DNA from: an uncultured Prevotellaceae bacterium
GTDB taxonomy: Bacteria > Bacteroidota > Bacteroidia > Bacteroidales > Bacteroidaceae
Assembly (NCBI GenBank): GCA_946403615.1
Contig: CAMJAO010000055.1
Location: 1-10,184, forward strand
Direction of reading: 5' to 3'
Length of the DNA stretch: 10,184 bases
Made by a program: the position numbers and the translations under genes. This document shows, piece after piece, positions 1-5,843 of this stretch. How positions within the stretch are numbered: position 1 is the first letter of the stretch; every line of letters starts with the position of its first letter. The notes beneath the pieces were generated by a model. That model had not been told where the DNA came from. It saw only the letters and a program-made list of their open reading frames with translations, and did not search any database.

Positions 1-669
1 GACCTGGCCGGATTCCCCAAGGACGTCTATTATATGTATCAGAGCGAATGGACCGACAAGGATGTGCTGCATCTGTTCCCACATTGGAACCATATCCCCG
101 GCGACACCATCGACATGTGGTGTTATTACAACCATGCCGATGAGGTGGAACTGTTCATCAACGGACGCAGCCAAGGCATCCGCAAGAAAACGCCCACCAC
201 TAATCCCTCGTCGCTGACTACGGAATATCACGTGGCATGGCGCGTGGTATATGAGCCGGGCGAAGTGAAGGTCGTGGCACGGAAAGACGGGAAGCAAGTC
301 GGCGAGCAGATGATACGAACCGCTGGAGCGCCCGACCATATCCGTCTGACAACAGACCGCACCTCGCTCTTGGCTGATGGCAGAAGTCTGGCATTCGTCA
401 CTGTCGAGGTCGTAGACAAAGACGGTAACCGCTGTCCGTTGGCGGAGAACCAGATTGTCTTTGATGTGACAGGCGCCGCGAAGATTGCCGGAGTGGACAA
501 TGGTTGCCAGACCTCGATGGAACGTTTCAAGGACAACCGCCGCAAAGCCTTCTTCGGTAAATGCCTTGTCGTATTGCAGCATGACCGGACGAAGACCAAG
601 GATATTACTCTGAGAGCGAGAGCGGCAGATTTGAAAGATGGAATAATAACGATAAAAGTCTCCCTCTGA
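1..669 (+). CDS. Glycoside hydrolase family 2 enzyme (beta-galactosidase-like), C-terminal part
   Basis: The frame is open from the first base, so the gene begins upstream; 222 C-terminal residues are visible. Residues 1-30 (GFPKDVYYMYQSEW, then LFPHWN) match the end of the GH2 catalytic barrel. Residues about 35-105 resemble the DUF4982 beta-sandwich (VELFINGRSQG, then YEPGEVKVVARKDGK). Residues about 110-220 resemble the GH2 C-terminal domain 5 (DRTSLLADGRSLAFVTVEV, then AAKIAGVDNG). Family members with this layout are exported Bacteroidota enzymes that usually remove terminal beta-linked sugars, often galactose, from plant or host glycans. The catalytic glutamates are outside the window, so activity and substrate cannot be read. 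The stop codon is 80 bases before the GH31 start on the same strand, with no terminator between, which suggests cotranscription. The family call is firm; the beta-galactosidase label is an inference. Confidence 0.9.
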   Translation, partial: DLAGFPKDVYYMYQSEWTDKDVLHLFPHWNHIPGDTIDMWCYYNHADEVELFINGRSQGIRKKTPTTNPSSLTTEYHVAWRVVYEPGEVKVVARKDGKQVGEQMIRTAGAPDHIRLTTDRTSLLADGRSLAFVTVEVVDKDGNRCPLAENQIVFDVTGAAKIAGVDNGCQTSMERFKDNRRKAFFGKCLVVLQHDRTKTKDITLRARAADLKDGIITIKVSL

Positions 670-706
670 CTCTCCTGTGGGGAACAAGGCAGGTCCATTT
701 AAGAGG

Positions 707-740
707 ATTGACCATTTAACATTGACCGTTGAACATTGAT
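707..740 (+). repeat. Imperfect 14-bp tandem repeat in the GH2-GH31 spacer
   Basis: The spacer carries ATTGACCATTTAAC followed directly by ATTGACCGTTGAAC (12 of 14 identical) and the start of a third unit, ATTGAT. The array ends 9 bases before the GH31 start codon. It has no clear hairpin, T-run or promoter box. It may be a simple-sequence expansion within the leader. Confidence 0.6.
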
Positions 741-749
741 TCAAAGAAT

Positions 750-3080
750 ATGAAAAAAATCATTATCGGAGCGATGCTCCTCATCTCGCTCACCGCTACG
801 GCACAGATACAAACAAATGGGGGCATACAGTATTTGCAGGCTCAGCCGAAAGACATGTCGGCGGATTTCTGTGACTTGTCGAACACCTATTTCTTTGCCG
901 ACAGTCTGGTGTCGTTTGACACGGCCAAGGGTGAAGGACTGGTCAACTGGAAACGCTATCGGCTGGCACCACGCCAAGCGTTCAACCTTAATGGTTACTG
1001 GCCACAGCGGTTGCAGATGTTGGACTTTCCTGATGCCGCCTACGATAATGACCCGAACCTGAAGATTCAGATCCGTCAGGTGTCGCCACGCACCGTCCGC
1101 ATCACGATGCTGACCACGCCCATCGAGCCTAAGAATGAGGACGCCACCGACCCGATGTTCAACGGCGCGCCTAAAGAAGACCACTCATGGCGAACAACGG
1201 ACAACGGGGTATCGGTCATTTATCAGAGCGATTTCGGCACGGTGGAAATACAGAAATACCCGTGGCGCATTATCCTGCGCGATAACAAGGGGAAAATTCT
1301 GACACAAACACGCGCGCTGGTTGACAACGATTCCACCCAGGTGAAACTCACCCCCTTCAGTTTCATCAAGCGCGGCAGCGACAACTCGCGCAGCATCAAC
1401 CCGGTATTTCTTCTCTCACCGGGCGAACGCATATACGGATGCGGCGAGTCATTCACATCTTTAAATAAGGTGGGACAGAAAGTGCATCTTTTTGTAACTG
1501 ACCCGCAAGGTCCTGAGACCGACGGTATGTACAAGCCCGTGCCCTTCTTCTTCAGCAATCGCGGTTACGGCATTTTCATGCATACCAGTGCGCCAGTGAC
1601 CGCAGACTTCGGCGCATCGTATATCGGTGCTGACCGTTTGTTCATGGGCGACGAGACGATGGACTTCTTCATCTTCTTCGGTGAGCCGAAAGACATACTC
1701 GACGAATATACCGACGTGACGGGTAAGAGTCCGATGCTGCCACTTTGGACCTTCGGCACATGGATGAGCCGCATCACCTATTTCTCGCAAGAAGAGGGTC
1801 TGGAGGTGGCCCGGCAGTTGCGCTCTCACAAGATACCTTGCGATGTCATCCACTTCGACACGGGTTGGTTCGGCGTGGATTGGCAGTGCGACTATGAGTT
1901 TGCCAAGAACCGTTTCGCCAACCCGCGTGGCATGCTTTCACAGATGAAGAAGGACGGATTCCATGTGTGCCTGTGGCAACTGCCCTACTTCACCCCGAAG
2001 AACCGCTATTTCCGCGAGATAGTCGACGGCGGCATGCATGTGAAGAATGCAATGGGAGGCATGCCTTATGAAGACGCCGTGCTCGACCTCTCCAACCCGA
2101 CGACTGTGAGTTGGTATCAAGACAAGATAGCCGGACTGTTGCGTCAGGGTGTGGGTGTCATTAAGTGTGACTTCGGCGAGGCTGCACCTTTCAACGGTGT
2201 GTATGCTTCGGGCAAGACGGGATTCTATGAGCATAACCTGTATCCGCTGCGCTATAACAAGGCGTTGTGGGAGATTATCGACCGCACAAACAATGGCGAG
2301 GGCGTCATTTGGGCTCGCTCGGCATGGGCAGGTTCTCAACGTTATCCGCTACATTGGGGCGGTGATGCCGCCACGAACAACACGGGCATGATGGGCGACC
2401 TGCGCGGCGGACTGAGTTTCGGTTTGAGCGGATTCTCATTCTGGAGCCATGATTTGGGAGGTTTTGTCACCGCATCGCCCGAGGACATTTACCGCCGGTG
2501 GTTGCCGTTCGGTTTCCTTTCTTCGCATACACGTGCGCATGGTGCACCTCCTACCGAACCATGGTTAATCAGCGAGTCATTCACAGACGCTTTCCGCGAT
2601 TGTGCTGAGATGAAATATCAGTTGATGCCCTATGTCTATGCACAGGCAAAGGACTGCAGCAACCGCGGTCTGCCGATGGTCAGGGCGATGTTTGTGGAGT
2701 TCCCCCACGACCAGGGTGCATGGTATTGTGAAGACCAGTATATGTATGGCGCACAAATTCTCGTGGCACCGCTCATGGAGTCAGGCAACGAGCGCACCGT
2801 GTATCTGCCCTCCTCAGATGAAGGCACGCCCATGAAATGGATAGATTACCAGACAGGTAAGGTCTATTCCTCAGGGTATCATACTATCGAAGCTGGCAAG
2901 ATACCTTGTATCATCCTTGTGCGCGACGGTTCACTGATACCGCATGTGCCTGTGGCGCAAAGCACGGACAAAATAGAATGGGACAAACTGGAATGGAAAG
3001 CATACCGTGCCGACGCCACCGAATGCACCGGACTGCTGTTCCGCCCGGGCGACAACGATGTGGAAGAAGTCAGGAAATAG
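750..3080 (+). CDS. Exported GH31 glycosidase, YicI-like alpha-xylosidase candidate
   Basis: This 776-residue enzyme probably releases terminal alpha-linked sugar, most likely xylose, from oligosaccharides. The ATG at 750 starts a signal peptide (MKKIIIGAMLLISLTATAQ) with no lipobox, pointing to the periplasm; an in-frame TTG at 729 would put seven polar residues ahead of it and was not chosen. An N-terminal beta-sandwich (YGCGESFTSLNKVGQ, then PFFFSNRGYGIFMHTS) precedes the barrel, which starts near residue 325. The nucleophile is Asp474 in VIKCDFGE, matching the KTDFGE motif of alpha-xylosidase YicI. The acid/base is Asp539 in RYPLHWGGD, again the YicI form rather than the alpha-glucosidase form. 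The length is close to YicI (about 770 residues), without the PA14 insert seen in some xyloglucan GH31 enzymes. It follows the GH2 gene closely. GH31 membership is near certain; xylose specificity is inferred from motifs. Confidence 0.93.
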   Translation: MKKIIIGAMLLISLTATAQIQTNGGIQYLQAQPKDMSADFCDLSNTYFFADSLVSFDTAKGEGLVNWKRYRLAPRQAFNLNGYWPQRLQMLDFPDAAYDNDPNLKIQIRQVSPRTVRITMLTTPIEPKNEDATDPMFNGAPKEDHSWRTTDNGVSVIYQSDFGTVEIQKYPWRIILRDNKGKILTQTRALVDNDSTQVKLTPFSFIKRGSDNSRSINPVFLLSPGERIYGCGESFTSLNKVGQKVHLFVTDPQGPETDGMYKPVPFFFSNRGYGIFMHTSAPVTADFGASYIGADRLFMGDETMDFFIFFGEPKDILDEYTDVTGKSPMLPLWTFGTWMSRITYFSQEEGLEVARQLRSHKIPCDVIHFDTGWFGVDWQCDYEFAKNRFANPRGMLSQMKKDGFHVCLWQLPYFTPKNRYFREIVDGGMHVKNAMGGMPYEDAVLDLSNPTTVSWYQDKIAGLLRQGVGVIKCDFGEAAPFNGVYASGKTGFYEHNLYPLRYNKALWEIIDRTNNGEGVIWARSAWAGSQRYPLHWGGDAATNNTGMMGDLRGGLSFGLSGFSFWSHDLGGFVTASPEDIYRRWLPFGFLSSHTRAHGAPPTEPWLISESFTDAFRDCAEMKYQLMPYVYAQAKDCSNRGLPMVRAMFVEFPHDQGAWYCEDQYMYGAQILVAPLMESGNERTVYLPSSDEGTPMKWIDYQTGKVYSSGYHTIEAGKIPCIILVRDGSLIPHVPVAQSTDKIEWDKLEWKAYRADATECTGLLFRPGDNDVEEVRK

Positions 3081-3117
3081 ATAATAAGCATGATCAAATC
3101 AGCCATAACGCTGACCG

Positions 3118-3126
3118 ATTTAAGAT
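3118..3126 (+). repeat. Target-site duplication, left copy
   Basis: ATTTAAGAT occurs here and again at 3409-3417, immediately outside the two ends of the 282-bp element. A perfect 9-bp direct repeat in this position is the footprint expected of transposition. Confidence 0.75.
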
Positions 3127-3253
3127 TATTGGTGTCCGCTAAACTTATTTGAAAACTCTCCGATGTCCTATAAACACTTGTAGTTTGAGGTAATATCCGT
3201 CAATGTGGCTTAGTCTGTATGACAAGGGCGTCAGCCAGGTCCCCACCCCTTAA

Positions 3254-3273
3254 GGGGCGGGGTTGGGGCGGGG
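3254..3273 (+). other. G-quadruplex motif, left arm of the MITE
   Basis: Four runs of four guanines are separated by C, TT and C (G4-C-G4-TT-G4-C-G4). Very short loops and four-tetrad runs are the pattern known to give stable quadruplexes. On a GH31 read-through transcript this strand would be RNA. The same guanines compete with the local CCCCTTAAGGGG hairpin and with pairing to the right arm. Confidence 0.65.
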
Positions 3274-3325
3274 TATGTTATTTTATAGTTTGAAGATAAA
3301 ATTTTTAAAATCAACGAGTTACTGG

Positions 3326-3345
3326 CCCTCCCCCAGCCCCTCCCC
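3326..3345 (-). other. G-quadruplex motif, right arm of the MITE (opposite strand)
   Basis: Read on the - strand the pattern is G4-A-G4-CT-G5-A-G3. It is the inverted-repeat partner of the left-arm motif, so each DNA strand of the element carries one potential quadruplex. One end run has only three guanines, making it slightly weaker than the left motif. Confidence 0.55.
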
Positions 3346-3408
3346 TTCATGGGAGGGGAGCTGCTAACGCCCTTGAGGTGATTTGCTGTCTTTTAGCGGA
3401 CACCAAAA

Positions 3409-3417
3409 ATTTAAGAT
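3409..3417 (+). repeat. Target-site duplication, right copy
   Basis: This is the second copy of ATTTAAGAT. Removing the element and one copy would restore a junction in which CTGACCG and ATTTAAGAT lead directly into the A-run of the terminator that follows. Confidence 0.75.
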
Positions 3418-3445
3418 AAAAAAAGGAGCGAATGCTCCTTTTTTT
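3418..3445. terminator. Bidirectional intrinsic terminator between convergent genes
   Basis: A7, then GGAGC, loop GAAT, GCTCC, then T7. The symmetric A and T runs give a U-tail in both directions, so the hairpin can end the + strand GH31 transcript and the - strand transcript of the beta-helix protein gene, whose stop is at 3484. The GH31 stop is 338 bases away because the MITE sits between. Confidence 0.88.
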
Positions 3446-3483
3446 GTTTATCATTTATTCACTTAGAGAATATCTGATTATCT

Positions 3484-4404
3484 TTACTTATTAACGAATT
3501 TCTTGCCGTTTTGGATGTAGATGCCATGGGTCGGTTCAGAAATGCGTTGACCTTTGATATTATAGACAGCACCATCGCTTTGGGGTTGATGTGTCGTAAT
3601 GGCTGAAACACCTGAGGTATCAAAGTTTTGAGTTCCACCACGGTAGAAGATTGAGCCGTCAGCTTTGACTGGCTGGCCTTTATAGTTCTCGATGGTCAAC
3701 GTACCGTCCAACTGATAGACGTTGCCGGAATCTTCGTCTTCGTGGTCAACAAGTTCACCAGTAGATGTTTCACCGGCTAATTCGCATTGAATGCCGTCGT
3801 CGCCCGTGTTGCTGATGGTGACCGTGCCGCTCTCCATAAGGAAATACTCTTTGCAATGGATACCGTCCTTGACAGCACCAGTGATGTTGAGCGTCAGATT
3901 TTTGATTTCCACATACTCATCACTAAAGATGGCATGACGCGAGTTGCTGACAACATTCAATTCGCCCTTACCCTTGAACTCCAGATGTCCCGTGCAGTGG
4001 ATACAGCCTTTGTAGTCGGCATTCTTTCCATCGGTGAGGGTATTGACCGTGTTTTTCTTGGCACTGACATCAATGCGTTTTCCGTTCTGAATGTTCAACG
4101 CAGGTCCGGCAGGGTTGGTCAACGTCAGTCCGTTCAGGTCAATTTCACACTTGTAATTGCCATTCAGACAAAACTCCCCGTCGTCGGACGAACCACTCAG
4201 AGCGTAAATAATCTCCACGTCCTCTGCGGCCGAAGTGAGAACGACATGAGATGATGTACCTGAACTGACGGTGATGTAACCAGCTACGTCTTCATCGATT
4301 GTAACTGCAGCTTCTGAACCATTATATACCACCGTCACAGTGTTGGTGGCAAACATGGTCATCGCTCCCATCATAGAGATAAGAAGTAAAAATACTTTTT
4401 TCAT
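3484..4404 (-). CDS. Secreted carbohydrate-binding beta-helix protein, Cthe_2159-like, with C-terminal sorting-type tail
   Basis: The 306-residue product starts with a signal peptide (MKKVFLLLISMMGAMTMFA, cleavage likely near residue 19). Residues about 75-260 form short repeating strands with N/G turns (INLNGLT-like rungs: IDLNGLTLTN, LEFKGKGELNVVSN, VEIKNLTLNITG, GTVTISNTGDDGIQC), typical of a right-handed beta-helix. This resembles the Cthe_2159 family, whose clostridial founder binds cellulose and pectin-type glycans. Residues 278-306 (VYNIKGQR, then GIYIQNGKKFVNK) look like the C-terminal tail common on Prevotella exported proteins and similar to type IX secretion sorting domains, so surface export is plausible. 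The gene lies 103 bases downstream of the LacI-type gene on the same strand; no terminator or clear -7 box is visible between, so cotranscription is possible. No catalytic residues were recognised. The fold is fairly sure; ligand and export route are inferences. Confidence 0.75.
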   Translation of the reverse strand: MKKVFLLLISMMGAMTMFATNTVTVVYNGSEAAVTIDEDVAGYITVSSGTSSHVVLTSAAEDVEIIYALSGSSDDGEFCLNGNYKCEIDLNGLTLTNPAGPALNIQNGKRIDVSAKKNTVNTLTDGKNADYKGCIHCTGHLEFKGKGELNVVSNSRHAIFSDEYVEIKNLTLNITGAVKDGIHCKEYFLMESGTVTISNTGDDGIQCELAGETSTGELVDHEDEDSGNVYQLDGTLTIENYKGQPVKADGSIFYRGGTQNFDTSGVSAITTHQPQSDGAVYNIKGQRISEPTHGIYIQNGKKFVNK

Positions 4405-4507
4405 AAGCGTTGATGATTTTGTTTTTGTTATTTCAATAATCGGAAATTATACAATAATTTGCAAGGATTCTCCTCACTTAACCCTCTACACAAAACGACC
4501 TATATCC

Positions 4508-5530
4508 TTACCCTTTCAGTCTTTTATCGCTGCTTTCACGTATTTTGAGAGTCATGGGTACTACTTCGCGATAGATACGGGTATCGCCATTGATAGCTCG
4601 AAGGAGCAGTTCGCAGGCTTTAGCGCCCTGTTCATGAGCCTGATCCACGATGGCTGTGACTTTAGGCGAGACAAACTCAGCGGCATCTCCGTCGGTGAAT
4701 CCGATGATGGCTACATCCTGCGGTATGCGCACTCCCAAAGATTTGATGGCATCAAAGACTGCAAAAGTAATGATATCGTTGAAGGCAAGAATGGCATCAG
4801 GCGGATTGTCTGATTTCAACAATTTCAATGTTGCTTCTCGCGCTTCGTCAAAATCGATTTTACCGCAGACGACCAATTCGCGTTCGATGGGAATACGGTT
4901 ATCGCGCAAAGCCTCAAGATAACCGTGTTTGCGCCGCTTGACCATATCGAGGTGGTTGGGACCTCCAATGAAAGCGATGCGCCGACTTCCGGTCTCGATA
5001 AGATGCTGAGTGGCGGTTTGGGCAGCCTCATCGCCGTTGGCCACGACTTGCGAGAACATGTCTGTCAGGCAGGTGCGGGCGAAAAAGACCAAGGGGATGC
5101 CCATGTCATGTATTTCGCGGAAATGCGTATAATCGGTCGTGTCTTGGGCCAGACACGCTATGATGCCCTCGACATGGAGCGAGATAAAAGTGTCAATGGC
5201 TTGCTCCTCGCGATTATGATCTTCATGGCTATTGGCAGAAAATACGGAATAGCCTTTGGTCCGGGCGTAATCCTCAATACCGACAAGCACACCCGCATAA
5301 TAATGAGTTATAAGATTGGGTAAAACCACTCCGATGACCTTCGGAGCCTCTTTACGTAAACTCTGCGCGAAAGGATTGGGTCTGTAATTCCGCTCTTTGG
5401 CCAAAACTTTCACCTTTTCGCGCAACTCCTCACCCACCTCGTGGCTATTGCGCAAGGCTCTTGAAACGGTGGCAATAGATACACCTAACTCTGCCGCCAA
5501 GTCTTTTAGTGAAGTGCGTCGTTTTTTCAT
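4508..5530 (-). CDS. LacI-family transcriptional regulator
   Basis: The 340-residue protein has the standard layout. Residues 6-26 form the helix-turn-helix (SLKDLAAELGVSIATVSRAL), residues 50-60 the hinge (RPNPFAQSLRK), and the rest is a periplasmic-binding-protein-like sensor (KVIGVVLPNL; later ILAFNDIITFAVFDAIK and DVAIIGFTDGD). Such proteins bind palindromic operators as dimers and respond to a sugar or sugar phosphate. The ATG at 5530 was chosen because it gives the usual few residues before the helix-turn-helix; an in-frame ATG at 5554 overlaps the -7 box of the promoter. An AAACGTTT palindrome covers the -33 element of its own promoter, so self-repression is likely. The effector cannot be read. 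Nearby glycosidase genes suggest a glycan-derived sugar, but no second operator was found in front of them here. Confidence 0.95.
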   Translation of the reverse strand: MKKRRTSLKDLAAELGVSIATVSRALRNSHEVGEELREKVKVLAKERNYRPNPFAQSLRKEAPKVIGVVLPNLITHYYAGVLVGIEDYARTKGYSVFSANSHEDHNREEQAIDTFISLHVEGIIACLAQDTTDYTHFREIHDMGIPLVFFARTCLTDMFSQVVANGDEAAQTATQHLIETGSRRIAFIGGPNHLDMVKRRKHGYLEALRDNRIPIERELVVCGKIDFDEAREATLKLLKSDNPPDAILAFNDIITFAVFDAIKSLGVRIPQDVAIIGFTDGDAAEFVSPKVTAIVDQAHEQGAKACELLLRAINGDTRIYREVVPMTLKIRESSDKRLKG

Positions 5531-5551
5531 GAATAGCGATATAATTTGGCA

Positions 5552-5583
5552 CAAAATTAGTAAAATAAGGCCAAATCCGCAAA
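5552..5583 (-). promoter_or_regulatory. Promoter of the LacI-family regulator gene (Bacteroidota type)
   Basis: On the - strand the -33 box TTTG (5580-5583) is followed after exactly 20 bases by TAATTTTG (5552-5559), a full match to the TAnnTTTG -7 consensus of the Bacteroidota housekeeping sigma factor. The start codon lies 22 bases beyond the -7 box, giving a short leader of roughly 15 bases. No Shine-Dalgarno sequence is present, as is usual in this phylum. Confidence 0.8.
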
Positions 5584-5591
5584 CGTTTACG
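5578..5591. promoter_or_regulatory. LacI-type operator palindrome
   Basis: CGCAAACGTTTACG is a 14-bp palindrome with one mismatched pair, centred on AAACGTTT. A central CG with flanking A and T tracts is typical of LacI/GalR-family operators. It contains the -33 TTTG of the regulator's promoter, so bound repressor would block RNA polymerase. Its right edge is about 30 bases upstream of the candidate -33 box of the divergent + strand promoter, so it could affect that unit too. Confidence 0.75.
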
Positions 5592-5644
5592 TTTTTTTTC
5601 TATCAAAAATTGCTTAAATATTAGGTAGATATTGATTTTGTATG

Positions 5645-5652
5645 TAATTTTG
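5645..5652 (+). promoter_or_regulatory. Divergent + strand promoter (-7 box) facing the LacI-GH5 gap
   Basis: TAATTTTG is a full match to TAnnTTTG and is followed by GCACCC-type sequence often seen at Bacteroidota starts. Twenty bases upstream, TTAG (5621-5624) matches three of four -33 bases. Transcription would start near 5658-5659. No protein gene lies downstream on this strand; the next signal is a terminator. Confidence 0.6.
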
Positions 5653-5658
5653 CACCCG

Positions 5659-5744
5659 AAACATGAATGAGTAATGAATAGTTGATAATAAGTTAGTTAG
5701 AAATTCTATGCCGAAGTTGTTGTGAAACAATTTCGGCTTTTTTT
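5659..5744 (+). ncRNA. Candidate small RNA of about 85 nt, unknown family
   Basis: The unit is bounded by a consensus -7 box just upstream and an intrinsic terminator at its 3' end, between two genes that both run the other way. It contains no credible frame: the ATG at 5673 is followed by a stop after three codons, and the other ATGs close as quickly. The first 50 nt (ATGAATGAGTAATGAATAG and following) are A/U-rich and look unstructured; the last part is the 12-bp terminator stem. An open 5' region plus a 3' terminator stem is a common layout of trans-acting small RNAs. It resembles no RNA family that I recognise. It could instead be a decayed leader of a lost gene. Confidence 0.5.
5710..5744 (+). 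terminator. Strong + strand intrinsic terminator with GUGA tetraloop
   Basis: GCCGAAGTTGTT pairs with AACAATTTCGGC over 12 bp with a single G-U, closing a GTGA loop (a GNRA tetraloop), and is followed by T7. On the - strand the hairpin is not followed by a T-run, so the orientation is +. Confidence 0.88.
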
Positions 5745-5747
5745 ATT

Positions 5748-5792
5748 TGAAAACGAAATAAGCCAGACGAACAATCAAGTTCATCTGGCTTA
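5748..5792 (-). terminator. Terminator of the GH5 gene
   Basis: On the - strand TAAGCCAGATGAAC pairs with GTTCGTCTGGCTTA (14 bp, one U-G; loop TTGATT), followed by TTTCGTTTTC. The stem begins about 50 bases after the GH5 stop. In the + sense the same stem contains a C-A mismatch, so it is better on the - strand. It faces the + strand terminator only 15 bases away. Confidence 0.75.
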
Positions 5793-5843
5793 AATGATGG
5801 TATATATTTAGCCCAAATCACATTGGGTTAAACGATGTGTTTA

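Larger units (their letters stand above)
3127..3408. mobile_element. MITE-like non-coding element, 282 bp, with terminal inverted repeats
   Basis: The left end reads TATTGGTGTCCGCTAAA (3127-3143). The right end (3392-3408) reads, on the opposite strand, TTTTGGTGTCCGCTAAA: 17 bp with one mismatch, including 15 perfect bases. Flanking 9-bp duplications ATTTAAGAT mark insertion. No open frame of useful length lies inside, so there is no transposase and any movement would need a related full-length insertion sequence. The interior is itself an inverted repeat: about 3223-3273 pairs with about 3326-3375 at roughly 80% identity, beginning with CAAGGGCGTCAGC against CAAGGGCGTTAGC. Each arm has its own hairpin (CCCCTTAAGGGG at 3246-3257; CCCCTCCC/GGGAGGGG at 3337-3358). 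A 9-bp duplication occurs in several insertion-sequence families, so the parent family is not assigned. Confidence 0.8.

Noticed and set aside
729..749. TTG at 729 as an alternative GH31 start
   Set aside because: It adds polar residues before a well-formed signal peptide that begins at the ATG at 750.
3127..3408. CRISPR array or riboswitch in the GC-rich gap
   Set aside because: There are no regularly spaced direct repeats, and the structure is fully explained by inverted repeats of a mobile element. It also lies downstream of the gene rather than in a leader.
3787..4254. + strand open frame (155 codons) opposite the beta-helix protein gene
   Set aside because: The - strand product has a signal peptide, repeating beta-rungs and a C-terminal tail, whereas the + strand frame has none of these.
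4444..4460. Inverted repeat AAATTAT-ACA-ATAATTT between the LacI and beta-helix genes
   Set aside because: It is purely A/T, has no T-run or matching promoter spacing, and differs from the AAACGTTT operator. Chance in an A/T-rich gap is enough to explain it.
4340..4813. + strand open frame spanning the gap between the beta-helix and LacI genes
   Set aside because: Most of it is antisense to the LacI sensor domain and the protein shows no family resemblance.
5808..5831. Small hairpin (CCCAA/TTGGG) just after the GH5 stop
   Set aside because: It has a mismatch on the transcribed strand and no U-run behind it. The stronger stem at 5759-5792 is the better terminator.
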